Of a stretch of 64,000 nucleotides of DNA, positions 26,267 through 34,236 are shown one piece after another. Position 1 is the first letter of the stretch; every line of letters begins with the position of its first letter. The position numbers and the translations under genes were made by a program. A model generated the notes under the pieces. That model ran no database searches and was not told the DNA's origin. It saw nothing but the letters and a program-made list of their open reading frames with translations. The stretch is from Cyanobacteria bacterium REEB67 (GTDB lineage Bacteria > Cyanobacteriota > Vampirovibrionia > Obscuribacterales > Obscuribacteraceae): contig JAGXAB010000020.1 in the NCBI GenBank assembly GCA_018971775.1, forward strand, positions 17,632-81,631, read 5' to 3'.

Positions 26267-29200
26267 ATGGTGGATGAGAAACCTTCGGTCCGCATCGAAA
26301 GCACCCTGACCAACACTCATCAGGATACTGAAACTGCAGACAAGCTACGCGAATCGATAAGCACAAAGCCCCCCACCCAGACCGATTTCAGGCCCGACGC
26401 AAAACCGACCGAGACGGCGATGTCAGACGTTCTGGCCATGAGCAGGACTAATACACCGGCGGCCAATCTAGCAGCCTTGCAGAGTCGTATGACGGACAAT
26501 GCCGCCGACTCGTCCGTATCTTCATTCGTCAACCACGAGATTGAAAACAGCGCCGCGGTGCGCCGTACCCTCGCCTATGGTGCGAGCGGCTTCTATGCCG
26601 TGCCGGGAGCCTTCAAAGCGGCAGCTCACGATTTCACCCATCCCAGCGAACTGATTGAAAAAGCGGCTACAGCTGCGGCTATTGGTGTCGGCATGAAAGT
26701 ATTGTTGCCCAAGACGGGAGCCGGCAAAGCGATAGTCGGCGCGGTGATGGGCTATTACATGGTAAAAGATGCCGCCGAGCCCCTGATCCACGGTTGGAGC
26801 GAAGCAGGCAAGGCAAAAAACACCAGCGAGGTCTGGACCGCCGCCCAACACATGGGAGACGGCCTCGGTGCCTTCGCCTGGGATGCCTATGTCGGCTCCA
26901 AAGTCGGCCTGAAAGCGGAAAAACTAACCGGTGCGGCCATGGATGGTGCGCTCGGAACGGCTCGCTATGCTCATTTCGAAAGAACAAAAATCGACGTGGA
27001 CAAAATGATTCTCGGCAAACCGCTGGAGGCGGCTTTCTCCCCGGTAAACAGATTGGCCGCCTGGGCCTCCGAGAAGATGGTCAAAAAGGTCGATGATCCG
27101 AAAATCGAATTTCAAGAAGTCAAACATAAATTTGCCGAAGTAGAAGCACAGCACGTTGCCGATGTCAAAACTTATGACATTCACCTCACCGGTCTCGAGA
27201 CTGCTGACGGCAAGCGCATGGGCTTCAGCCAGACCCTCGATCTCTTCGAACAGGGCCATGACCCTCGCAAAATGACGATTGAGCAGGCGCATCAGATTCT
27301 CGGACCGATGGATTATCCGGGTAACCGGGTCGATGCCACGGTGACAAGCGCAGACGCCACTACTAACGGTGCCGCCGCCGGCAGCCGCGCTGAAGGCGCT
27401 CATCCCTTCGCCAAATCGATCATCGGACCCCGAGACGTGCCGCCGGAGCAAACGCCCTTTGGTCGGGGCGACAAACCCGGTGATCAGAGCCAGGTGCCTC
27501 CGACAAGCGACGCCGCCAAACCACCAGCCGGCGACGGTAGCGCCAAGGTAGGCGACAAGCCCGGAGCTGGCAACGGTCCATCCGGCAAACCTTATGTCAC
27601 CAAAGCGGAGCAAGAAGTAAACGCGGGCAACTACGGCAAACTGGCGGCCATGAATAAAACCGCCATGGATGCATGGACAGACAAGCGCGTTCTGATTGCC
27701 GACGCTACCGAAAGGTTGGCCGGCCCGGTACACGCCGCCATCACCCCCGAATACACAAAAATGGACGGCGGTTATATTTTGCCGCGCAACCAGATGATGC
27801 AGATTGCCGCCCAGATTAAGACTGAAGCTGACCTGCAATACGTGATGCCGCTCTTCTCGCGTTTCTCGATGGCAGCCACCCAGCATATATCTGATGGCCT
27901 GACCGAAACAGCAGCCCTTAAATATCAACTCGATTTAAAAGCCCTCGAGACTCACTCAGAGCTCGTGCGCAACATGAAAAAAGCAGGTATCGACCCAGAC
28001 GTCGTGCTGCAGTCGAAAAACCCGGCCGTCTTCTCCATATCGCATGACGGCGGCGCCGGTCCGCACACGATGAGACAGATAGACGGAGTCTGGAACGTCG
28101 ACCACGTCCTCTATCCACGCAACATGATCGATACAAGAAGCGTCACCGCCAGCGGTATCTATGGCCATGAGCTCGGACACGACCAATATGGTGGTATCGC
28201 CAAACTGGACGAATCTATTCGCGAACAGGTAATCAGCGACGCCATCACCAAGGGCTTAGGCAGCCGCGCCACCGAAAAAATCAATATGCCCGGTGTCGGC
28301 GACATCACCAAAAAGGACCTGATCGAAGCGATTTTCAAGGCGCAAGCCGACGAAAATACAGCCGACATCTGGGGTGCTGCCTGGACCGGTCACAACTCTG
28401 GAGGCGCTCTCGGCTTGCTCCTGCAATCCCTGCGCAAGGGCGGCCAATTGGAAACAAGAAACGTCTTCGGTACCGAATTCAAGAGCCCGGAAAATCCTTA
28501 TGGTTTTGAAGTCCACGCCTTCGACGCCTTGAGACCAAAAATCGTCGCCTCGGTAATGCGAGCGCGCGCCAATGGCGACGCCCGGGTGATGGAATACGCT
28601 AATGCTCTCGACCGGTATTCGGATGAGGCGAGCAAACCAGGCGATTACGTCTTTGCCAATATGGACAATCCCGGCCAGACCGTGACCATCCCTCGCAAAG
28701 ACATGGAAGACGTCATCCCGCACCTGATCGATGCACAGCTCAACACCAAGCTCTCGGCTCTTCAGGGCCACAGCATGTCAGAGATTCTGCCCGATCTGCC
28801 GGCCAACCTGGCCAAGATGGACATCTTAGCCGACCTCATGGTCGACGCCATCACCAAAGGCAAGAAGCCGAGCGAGATACCGTTTGATGTATCGCAGTAC
28901 AAGATGATCCAGGTCTTCGGCGCCGGCTTGCCGGCGGCATCGAGACTGGTGGCGGCCGGTATGGACGCGACCGAGGCCAATACCCAGGTCAATGCCATGT
29001 CCGACTATCTGAGAGGTCTCTATCACGCCAACGACCCGCACGTCGACCCTCTCAAACCATCGGCTCTGCAGACAATCCGCCTCTCATCGCCAAAATCGCT
29101 TCTGGCCGGTACCGCTCTGGGCGCCAGAGAAGCCGTCCACAGCACTGGAGTAGCCCTCGGACAGACGCCGCAATTGTCGGACTGGTTTGCCTCCAAGGCC

Positions 29201-29413
29201 ACCTCTTTTGCCGCCCGAGTCGGTGTGGCAGGCATAGACAGCAACTATCGCAATGCCATCACCGCCCAATCTCTCTCGGCCATGGACATGTCGCCTCCGG
29301 CAGACGGCAACACCGACAAACAGGCTAATCTGCAAAGCAAGCAGTATCAGAGTGTAGTCAAAGATCTGGCAACAAAGAAAGCGATGCTTAATCCGGCGGA
29401 CCAGCCCAGATAG
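26267..29413 (+). CDS. Large protein with gluzincin-like zinc metalloprotease motif
   Basis: The 1048-residue protein has no known full-length match that I recognise. It carries HELGH at 634-638, a zinc metalloprotease signature. About 58 residues later comes DENTADIWG (Glu696), resembling the NExxSDIFG segment that gives the third zinc ligand in thermolysin-type enzymes. The N-terminus has no signal peptide. Residues about 100-180 are a hydrophobic alanine/glycine-rich region (EKAATAAAIGVGMKVLLPKTG) that could insert in a membrane. Residues about 365-445 are a Pro/Gly/Asp-rich linker. The rest is mainly helical. A GGAGA ribosome site supports the start. A protease is the best guess; activity and location are unknown. 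Confidence 0.72.
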   Translation: MVDEKPSVRIESTLTNTHQDTETADKLRESISTKPPTQTDFRPDAKPTETAMSDVLAMSRTNTPAANLAALQSRMTDNAADSSVSSFVNHEIENSAAVRRTLAYGASGFYAVPGAFKAAAHDFTHPSELIEKAATAAAIGVGMKVLLPKTGAGKAIVGAVMGYYMVKDAAEPLIHGWSEAGKAKNTSEVWTAAQHMGDGLGAFAWDAYVGSKVGLKAEKLTGAAMDGALGTARYAHFERTKIDVDKMILGKPLEAAFSPVNRLAAWASEKMVKKVDDPKIEFQEVKHKFAEVEAQHVADVKTYDIHLTGLETADGKRMGFSQTLDLFEQGHDPRKMTIEQAHQILGPMDYPGNRVDATVTSADATTNGAAAGSRAEGAHPFAKSIIGPRDVPPEQTPFGRGDKPGDQSQVPPTSDAAKPPAGDGSAKVGDKPGAGNGPSGKPYVTKAEQEVNAGNYGKLAAMNKTAMDAWTDKRVLIADATERLAGPVHAAITPEYTKMDGGYILPRNQMMQIAAQIKTEADLQYVMPLFSRFSMAATQHISDGLTETAALKYQLDLKALETHSELVRNMKKAGIDPDVVLQSKNPAVFSISHDGGAGPHTMRQIDGVWNVDHVLYPRNMIDTRSVTASGIYGHELGHDQYGGIAKLDESIREQVISDAITKGLGSRATEKINMPGVGDITKKDLIEAIFKAQADENTADIWGAAWTGHNSGGALGLLLQSLRKGGQLETRNVFGTEFKSPENPYGFEVHAFDALRPKIVASVMRARANGDARVMEYANALDRYSDEASKPGDYVFANMDNPGQTVTIPRKDMEDVIPHLIDAQLNTKLSALQGHSMSEILPDLPANLAKMDILADLMVDAITKGKKPSEIPFDVSQYKMIQVFGAGLPAASRLVAAGMDATEANTQVNAMSDYLRGLYHANDPHVDPLKPSALQTIRLSSPKSLLAGTALGAREAVHSTGVALGQTPQLSDWFASKATSFAARVGVAGIDSNYRNAITAQSLSAMDMSPPADGNTDKQANLQSKQYQSVVKDLATKKAMLNPADQPR

Positions 29414-29602
29414 ACAGATTAAGGCTCCAGGAAATGCCGCAGGTCAATTCTCAATTCTCGACTCTCGACACTCGACAAGTCGACAAGTCGAGGCTCGGGT
29501 GTGGCATTTTTTCAGGTTTGCTATCATATGCCCTGTGGCCATCAAAAGCCCGTGGGCATATTCAATACCTGCCTCGCCTGTCAATTTTTCGGGAGCATAT
29601 CA

Positions 29603-31090
29603 GTGGCAGTCTTTTTGAAAAGAAACGCCTTGATTTCATTTGCATTTAGCATGAGCCTGAGCATGAGTCTTAGTATTTTCGCTGCGGCGATGCTTGCCAC
29701 TCCGCTCATTTTATCGGCAGCGGTTCCGGCTAACGCTCAGTATGCCGAGCAAACGGCCCAGGCCGCGACATACTATCAAAGAGCCCTGCAAGCCTTTGCC
29801 ATCAAAAATTATGCCGGCGCGGCCGAATATTGCAAACAGTCGATGAAACTCGACCCGCGCAATAAAAACGTACCGCACCTGGCGGCCCTGAGTTATTCCG
29901 AAACCGGTGATTTTTACAACGCCAATGTCATGTTCCGCGCCGCACTTTCGCTCGATTACAACTTTGTCGAGTGCCACAATAACTACGGCATTTTCTACAA
30001 TAAAAAGGGCGAGCCGGAAGAGGCCAAAAAGCAATTTAAAGAGTGTATCAGGCTCAATCCAAGCTATGCCAAAGCTTATTACAACCTCGGCACCACGCTG
30101 GAAAAACAAGCCGATCTCGACGGTGCGGTGACAAACTACAAAACGGCGATTCGCCTCGATCCGAATTATTTTGACGCCCAGCGAGATCTAGGCCTGGTCC
30201 TCTTTCAAAAATTTGAGCGCGGTGATTCCGGTGAAATATCAGAGAGTCTGGAGAAACTCTTGATTGCAGCCAAACTCGTGCCGACCAATCCGATGATTCA
30301 CTTTCATCTAGGTCACATCTATTGCTGCAACGGCAATCTCGATGAAGGCGAAAGCCAGTTGAAAGAAGCTCTGATGAATGACGTCAGCCTCGCCGCCGCT
30401 CACTTTGAACTCGGCCGCCTGCGCTATCTGCGCGGCGATCCCAACCGTGCTCTCTTTGAAATGAAAGCAGCGCAAAAAATCAATCCCCTGATTGCCGAGT
30501 CGAAAAAATATCCCTCCCTCGATCGCATCAAAGTGAAAGAGTATCAGGGTAAATGCGAAGAATTGACTGAAAATTACAGCCAGGCGATCGAGTCGTGGAA
30601 AGACGTGGCATCGTTAACGGCAAACAATGCCGCTACCAAAAAGCACATCAACGAACTGACCAAGCTCGCTCATCAGGGCGGCCACCGCGATAAACGCGCC
30701 GCTGACCCGGAAGAAATAAAAAGTGAAATCGCACGCGGTATCGAGCAAACCAACGCAGGCGATCTGGAAGCAGCCAAAGAGACTTTTACAAAAGTCCGCG
30801 AAATGGATCCGAAAAACTTCATCCCCTGCCAGAATCTCGGTTTAATCTACGAATCGCAAAACGACCTCAATCAAGCCATACCGCTTTATCAACAGGCCCT
30901 TAATCTAAAGCCAAAATATGACGGTTTGTATTACAACATGGCCTATATTTTAGAGCAGCTCGACAGGCGCGCCGAAGCCGGTGCCTGGTACAGGCGCTTC
31001 CACGATCTGGCCGGCAAGTATCCCTACGATCCCAAACACATCGTCTCCTTGCAGCAAGAAGACGCCCGGGTCAAGGCCACGCAAAAATAA
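29603..31090 (+). CDS. Secreted tetratricopeptide-repeat protein
   Basis: About 495 residues. An N-terminal signal peptide (FAAAMLATPLILSAAVPANAQ end) is followed by TPR units from about residue 45 to 250 and again near 370-470, for example AKAYYNLGTTLEKQADLDGAV and NFIPCQNLGLIYESQNDLNQA. Such proteins are periplasmic or membrane-linked scaffolds for complexes; no partner can be named. I chose GTG 29603, which has GGGAG seven bases upstream and puts the signal peptide near the N-terminus. The frame stays open upstream to 29501, but that extension has no protein-like character. panB follows 17 bases later and is probably cotranscribed. Confidence 0.8.
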   Translation: MAVFLKRNALISFAFSMSLSMSLSIFAAAMLATPLILSAAVPANAQYAEQTAQAATYYQRALQAFAIKNYAGAAEYCKQSMKLDPRNKNVPHLAALSYSETGDFYNANVMFRAALSLDYNFVECHNNYGIFYNKKGEPEEAKKQFKECIRLNPSYAKAYYNLGTTLEKQADLDGAVTNYKTAIRLDPNYFDAQRDLGLVLFQKFERGDSGEISESLEKLLIAAKLVPTNPMIHFHLGHIYCCNGNLDEGESQLKEALMNDVSLAAAHFELGRLRYLRGDPNRALFEMKAAQKINPLIAESKKYPSLDRIKVKEYQGKCEELTENYSQAIESWKDVASLTANNAATKKHINELTKLAHQGGHRDKRAADPEEIKSEIARGIEQTNAGDLEAAKETFTKVREMDPKNFIPCQNLGLIYESQNDLNQAIPLYQQALNLKPKYDGLYYNMAYILEQLDRRAEAGAWYRRFHDLAGKYPYDPKHIVSLQQEDARVKATQK

Positions 31091-31107
31091 CCTGCTAATA
31101 TTTGGCT

Positions 31108-31983
31108 ATGAGCAAAGCAGTTTCGACGATAACCTTGCAGAAGTACAAGCGCGACGGTCGCAAGATAGTCGCTCTCACCGCCTACGACTATTCGATGGCC
31201 AAGATCCTCGATAAGGCCGGCGTCGATCTGATCCTGGTCGGCGATAGCCTGGCTATGGTCGCCCTCGGCCATCGCACCACCCATGCCGTGACCATGGACG
31301 AGATGTTGCATCACACCAGAGCCGTCACTCGCGGTGTGAGTACAGCCATGGTGGTGGCCGATCTTCCTTTTATGAGCTATCAAGTTGACATCACCCAGGC
31401 GATCATGAACGCCGGCCGTTTCGTCAAAGAAGCACAAGCCCACGCCGTCAAGCTGGAAGGCGCCACCAGACTCAATCTAGAAATAATAGAACGTCTCGTT
31501 GGTATGGGCATACCGGTGATGGGCCACCTCGGCTACACGCCTCAGGCCATCCATGGTCTTGGCGGAGCCAGGGTACAGGGGCGCTCCGCCGAAGAAGCGG
31601 TCAAGCTTATAGACGATGCCCGGGCCCTGGAAATGGCCGGTTGTTTTTCGGTGGTGCTGGAAATGGTGCCGACTGTCGTGGCCAAAATGGTCACCGAAAA
31701 ATTGAAAATACCGACAGTCGGTATAGGCGCCGGCAATGTCTGCGACGGACAGATACTCGTCACCGATGATTTGCTCGGCAAATTTACCGACTTTTTGCCC
31801 CGCTTTGTACGTCGCTACGCCGAGCTTTCGCAGATCTGCGAAGATGCCGTCGGCCGCTACGCAGAAGACGTAAAAAGCACAGACTTTCCCAATGCGGCCG
31901 AGTCGTTTTTATTGCCTAAGGACGAAGAAGAGCTGCTCTACAAGCTTTTGCACATGGAAGGGGCGGCGGGCGAAGTCTGCTGA
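31108..31983 (+). CDS. panB: Ketopantoate hydroxymethyltransferase
   Basis: PanB transfers a one-carbon unit from methylenetetrahydrofolate to 2-oxoisovalerate in the first step of pantothenate and coenzyme A synthesis. Family blocks are IVALTAYDYSMAKILDKAGVD, GDSLAMVALGH with the Mg-binding aspartate, DLPFMSYQ, KLEGA, MGHLGYTPQ and IGIGAGN-like VGIGAGNVCDGQILV. The length of 291 residues is slightly above the usual 260-280, with a short C-terminal extension. ATG 31108 is preferred over an in-frame TTG two codons upstream; the ribosome site is weak. It follows the TPR gene closely. No panC or panD is in the window. Confidence 0.95.
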   Translation: MSKAVSTITLQKYKRDGRKIVALTAYDYSMAKILDKAGVDLILVGDSLAMVALGHRTTHAVTMDEMLHHTRAVTRGVSTAMVVADLPFMSYQVDITQAIMNAGRFVKEAQAHAVKLEGATRLNLEIIERLVGMGIPVMGHLGYTPQAIHGLGGARVQGRSAEEAVKLIDDARALEMAGCFSVVLEMVPTVVAKMVTEKLKIPTVGIGAGNVCDGQILVTDDLLGKFTDFLPRFVRRYAELSQICEDAVGRYAEDVKSTDFPNAAESFLLPKDEEELLYKLLHMEGAAGEVC

Positions 31984-32094
31984 GCGCCAGGGCCGAGCAC
32001 CATATGTAGTGCTGCAGACGAGCAAATAGCCTATCCAATAAAGCGGTATCAACAGTGGTGCCGGCCCAATTAGCGCCACCTCTAATTGTTGGAG

Positions 32095-32523
32095 TTAGCC
32101 CTGACCGCGGGCGATTACAAAAAGCCCGGCCGCTATCAGCGTTGCACCAATCATTTTGGGCACTGTCACCGCTTCATGCAAGACGAGAAATGCGAGCAGC
32201 ACGGCAACAACGACACTGCCCTTATCGATTAGAGCGACGGTCGAGACATCGCCCATCTTGATTGCCTTGTAATAAAAGATCCATGACAGTGTAGTGGTGA
32301 CGGCGGAAGCGCCGAGCCAGAGCCAGTTTGGTGTTTTGAGCAGGGCCCATTCTTTGTGCGGCACGACAAACCAGGCAAAGACCAAAACAAAGACGAAAAC
32401 GAAACAGGTGCGGATCGTCAGACCGAGATCACCGGAAATATTGACCAGGCCTTTCTTGGCGATTACCGAAGTAAAACCGGCGAAAAACATCGAGATAAAT
32501 GCGTAGGCGACCCAGGTATTCAC
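32095..32523 (-). CDS. Half-size EamA/DMT-type transporter
   Basis: This 142-residue membrane protein has a single EamA repeat of about five helices instead of the usual ten-helix tandem. Typical features are WVAYAFISMFFAGFTSVIAK at the N-terminus, the SWIFYYKAIKMGDVSTVALIDKGS segment and the C-terminal LIAAGLFVIA helix. Such half-size members are thought to dimerise and move small metabolites; the substrate cannot be told. It lies 12 bases after fmdB and is the last gene of the spoIID-rseP-fmdB-eamA run. It converges with panB across about 110 bases. Confidence 0.85.
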   Translation of the reverse strand: MNTWVAYAFISMFFAGFTSVIAKKGLVNISGDLGLTIRTCFVFVFVLVFAWFVVPHKEWALLKTPNWLWLGASAVTTTLSWIFYYKAIKMGDVSTVALIDKGSVVVAVLLAFLVLHEAVTVPKMIGATLIAAGLFVIARGQG

Positions 32524-32535
32524 AGAACGGCTCGA

Positions 32536-32793
32536 TCAGCAGGTGCTGCAGGAATGAGAAGTACACGATCCACAGCCATGACCGCCGGAGGATTTCGCCG
32601 ATGATGAAGATGATGATCTCGTGCCCTGGCCGACATCGGGGGTGGTGCCGCCCGAGCGGATAAACATATTCCAGATGCGGCTGACATTGGCCGAGCCGCA
32701 ATGGCTGCAACTGGTCTCACTGCTGTCGGTCATAGAGCGCTCGACCGTAAAAGCTTCACGGCATTCCTGGCAGCGATAATCGTAACTTGGCAT
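32536..32793 (-). CDS. FmdB-family zinc ribbon protein
   Basis: An 85-residue protein with the FmdB zinc ribbon: MPSYDYRCQEC with Cys8 and Cys11, and SCSHCG with Cys29 and Cys32. These four cysteines should hold one zinc ion. The family is of unclear role, often proposed as regulatory. Unusual here is a serine-rich stretch followed by a C-terminal tail GGHGCGSCTSHSCSTC with four more cysteines and two histidines, which could bind a second metal. It lies between rseP (41 bases upstream) and the EamA gene (12 bases downstream) in one transcript direction. Confidence 0.88.
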   Translation of the reverse strand: MPSYDYRCQECREAFTVERSMTDSSETSCSHCGSANVSRIWNMFIRSGGTTPDVGQGTRSSSSSSAKSSGGHGCGSCTSHSCSTC

Positions 32794-32834
32794 TTTTCAG
32801 TGACCTATTTTTATCATCAGACAGATAGACAGAC

Positions 32835-34154
32835 TTAGGGAGTGACAATCGGGATGACCGGAACACCTTTTGAAGTGGCCGATGTTTCGCCGGCCTTCTT
32901 CGGATTGGCCTCGGCCTTGTTACTCGCTTTTTCGGCTTCGCTCTTTTCTAAAACGGACTGCTCAGTTGGAGCAGCAGCGGGCTCGGTACCAGGGGCAGCG
33001 GGCTCGACTTTTTTCTCGGCGCCGGGAGGCTTCATATCCAGTTTACCGCTGACCAGGGCGGTGACGTCGTTAAACATGACAACCACCATTAAAACAAGCA
33101 GGGAGAGGAAGCCCCATTTCACTATTTCACCCTGGAAGTGTTCTTCCATCGGCTTGCGCCGGATCGCCTCAATAGTCATAAAGGCGAGGTGGCCGCCATC
33201 GAGGGCGGGCCAGGGAATGAGGTTGACGATAGCCAGATCCATCGAGATCAAAATTGTGAACATGAAAAGCTGACGCCAATCTTGTTGGGCGATATCGGCC
33301 CCGATTTTGATCACGGCTAGAACACCGTGGAAGTCCTGGAAGCCGGGCGCGGGCTTGGCTGGCGTGCCCTTCGGATGAGGTTTTGGGATGACATTGGAGA
33401 AGAGCTGGCCCATCGCCTGCACCATCGCCCAGGTCTTGCTGGACAATTCGCTGTAAGCAGTACCGGCCATTTGCACCGGATTGCCTTCTACTTTTTCGTA
33501 TTTGACTTTGTCGGCGCCGCCGAGCTGCATACCGACCCGACCTTCGTCATTGGTCGTCATCGGCAGGTCAATGGCCTGACCGCCGCGGTTGACGTGTACA
33601 ACCACAGGCGTATTTTTGCGGGAGCCGAGATAGTTGACGACATCTTCGGGGCTGTTCACTTTGGTACTGTCGATCGAGACCAGCTCATCTTTTACATGGA
33701 TGCCGGCCTGCCGAGCAATTGGATTGCCCGGTGGCAGATCGAGGACGGCTGTAGCTTGAATCGGCTTGCCGACGCTATAGAGCATGACCAGCATGACGAT
33801 GTAGGCAAAGATGATGTTGAAGCCGACACCGGCGAAAGCGACGAGCATGCGCTGCCAGATCGGAAACTTTTTGAAAGGATTGAGCTTGAGGCCGAAGACC
33901 TCTTCTGAGACGTTGGATTCGTCACCGAGCTCGGGGATGGCCACAAATCCGCCGAGGACCAGAGCATAGATGCGAAATTCCGTACTCCAGCGTTTGCCGA
34001 TCGCCACATATGGGCCGAAGGGCAATCCGAAGCCGAATACCGGAGTCTGAAAGCCGAAAAATCTGGCCACCAGGAAGTGACCGCATTCATGAACGATGAT
34101 TAAGATGCTCAAAATGGCCAGCATCGTAAATATGGCAAAGGCTTTTTCGGGCAA
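32835..34154 (-). CDS. rseP: Site-2 (M50) intramembrane zinc metalloprotease
   Basis: This enzyme cuts transmembrane anchors, classically anti-sigma factors, to relay envelope stress. The catalytic HECGH lies at residues 22-26 in the first membrane helix. The partner motif NLIPWPALDGGH is near 308-320. A PDZ domain of about 80 residues lies between them (GIHVKDELVSIDSTKVNSPEDV). The 439-residue length includes a Pro/Ala/Glu/Lys-rich C-terminal tail of about 70 residues that is not part of the family core. It is preceded by the spoIID-like gene (83 bases) and followed by fmdB. No anti-sigma or ECF sigma gene is in the window to point to its substrate. Confidence 0.93.
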   Translation of the reverse strand: MPEKAFAIFTMLAILSILIIVHECGHFLVARFFGFQTPVFGFGLPFGPYVAIGKRWSTEFRIYALVLGGFVAIPELGDESNVSEEVFGLKLNPFKKFPIWQRMLVAFAGVGFNIIFAYIVMLVMLYSVGKPIQATAVLDLPPGNPIARQAGIHVKDELVSIDSTKVNSPEDVVNYLGSRKNTPVVVHVNRGGQAIDLPMTTNDEGRVGMQLGGADKVKYEKVEGNPVQMAGTAYSELSSKTWAMVQAMGQLFSNVIPKPHPKGTPAKPAPGFQDFHGVLAVIKIGADIAQQDWRQLFMFTILISMDLAIVNLIPWPALDGGHLAFMTIEAIRRKPMEEHFQGEIVKWGFLSLLVLMVVVMFNDVTALVSGKLDMKPPGAEKKVEPAAPGTEPAAAPTEQSVLEKSEAEKASNKAEANPKKAGETSATSKGVPVIPIVTP

Positions 34155-34236
34155 AGCTATAGATCCTCAAATTCAGGCCAGACGGCAAGGCCGAGTCGCC
34201 TCAGCAAATCTAGCCTGGTATTGCCTTTGGGCTAAA

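Noticed and set aside
26924..27928. 334-codon open frame on the minus strand opposite the HExxH gene
   Set aside because: It lies wholly antisense to a well-supported long gene. The translation has no motif and no ribosome site was evident.
29450..29495. Cluster of CTCGAC/GTCGAC repeats before the TPR gene
   Set aside because: The short imperfect repeats can form only a six-base stem without a T-run at the right place. I could not support a terminator, att site or array.
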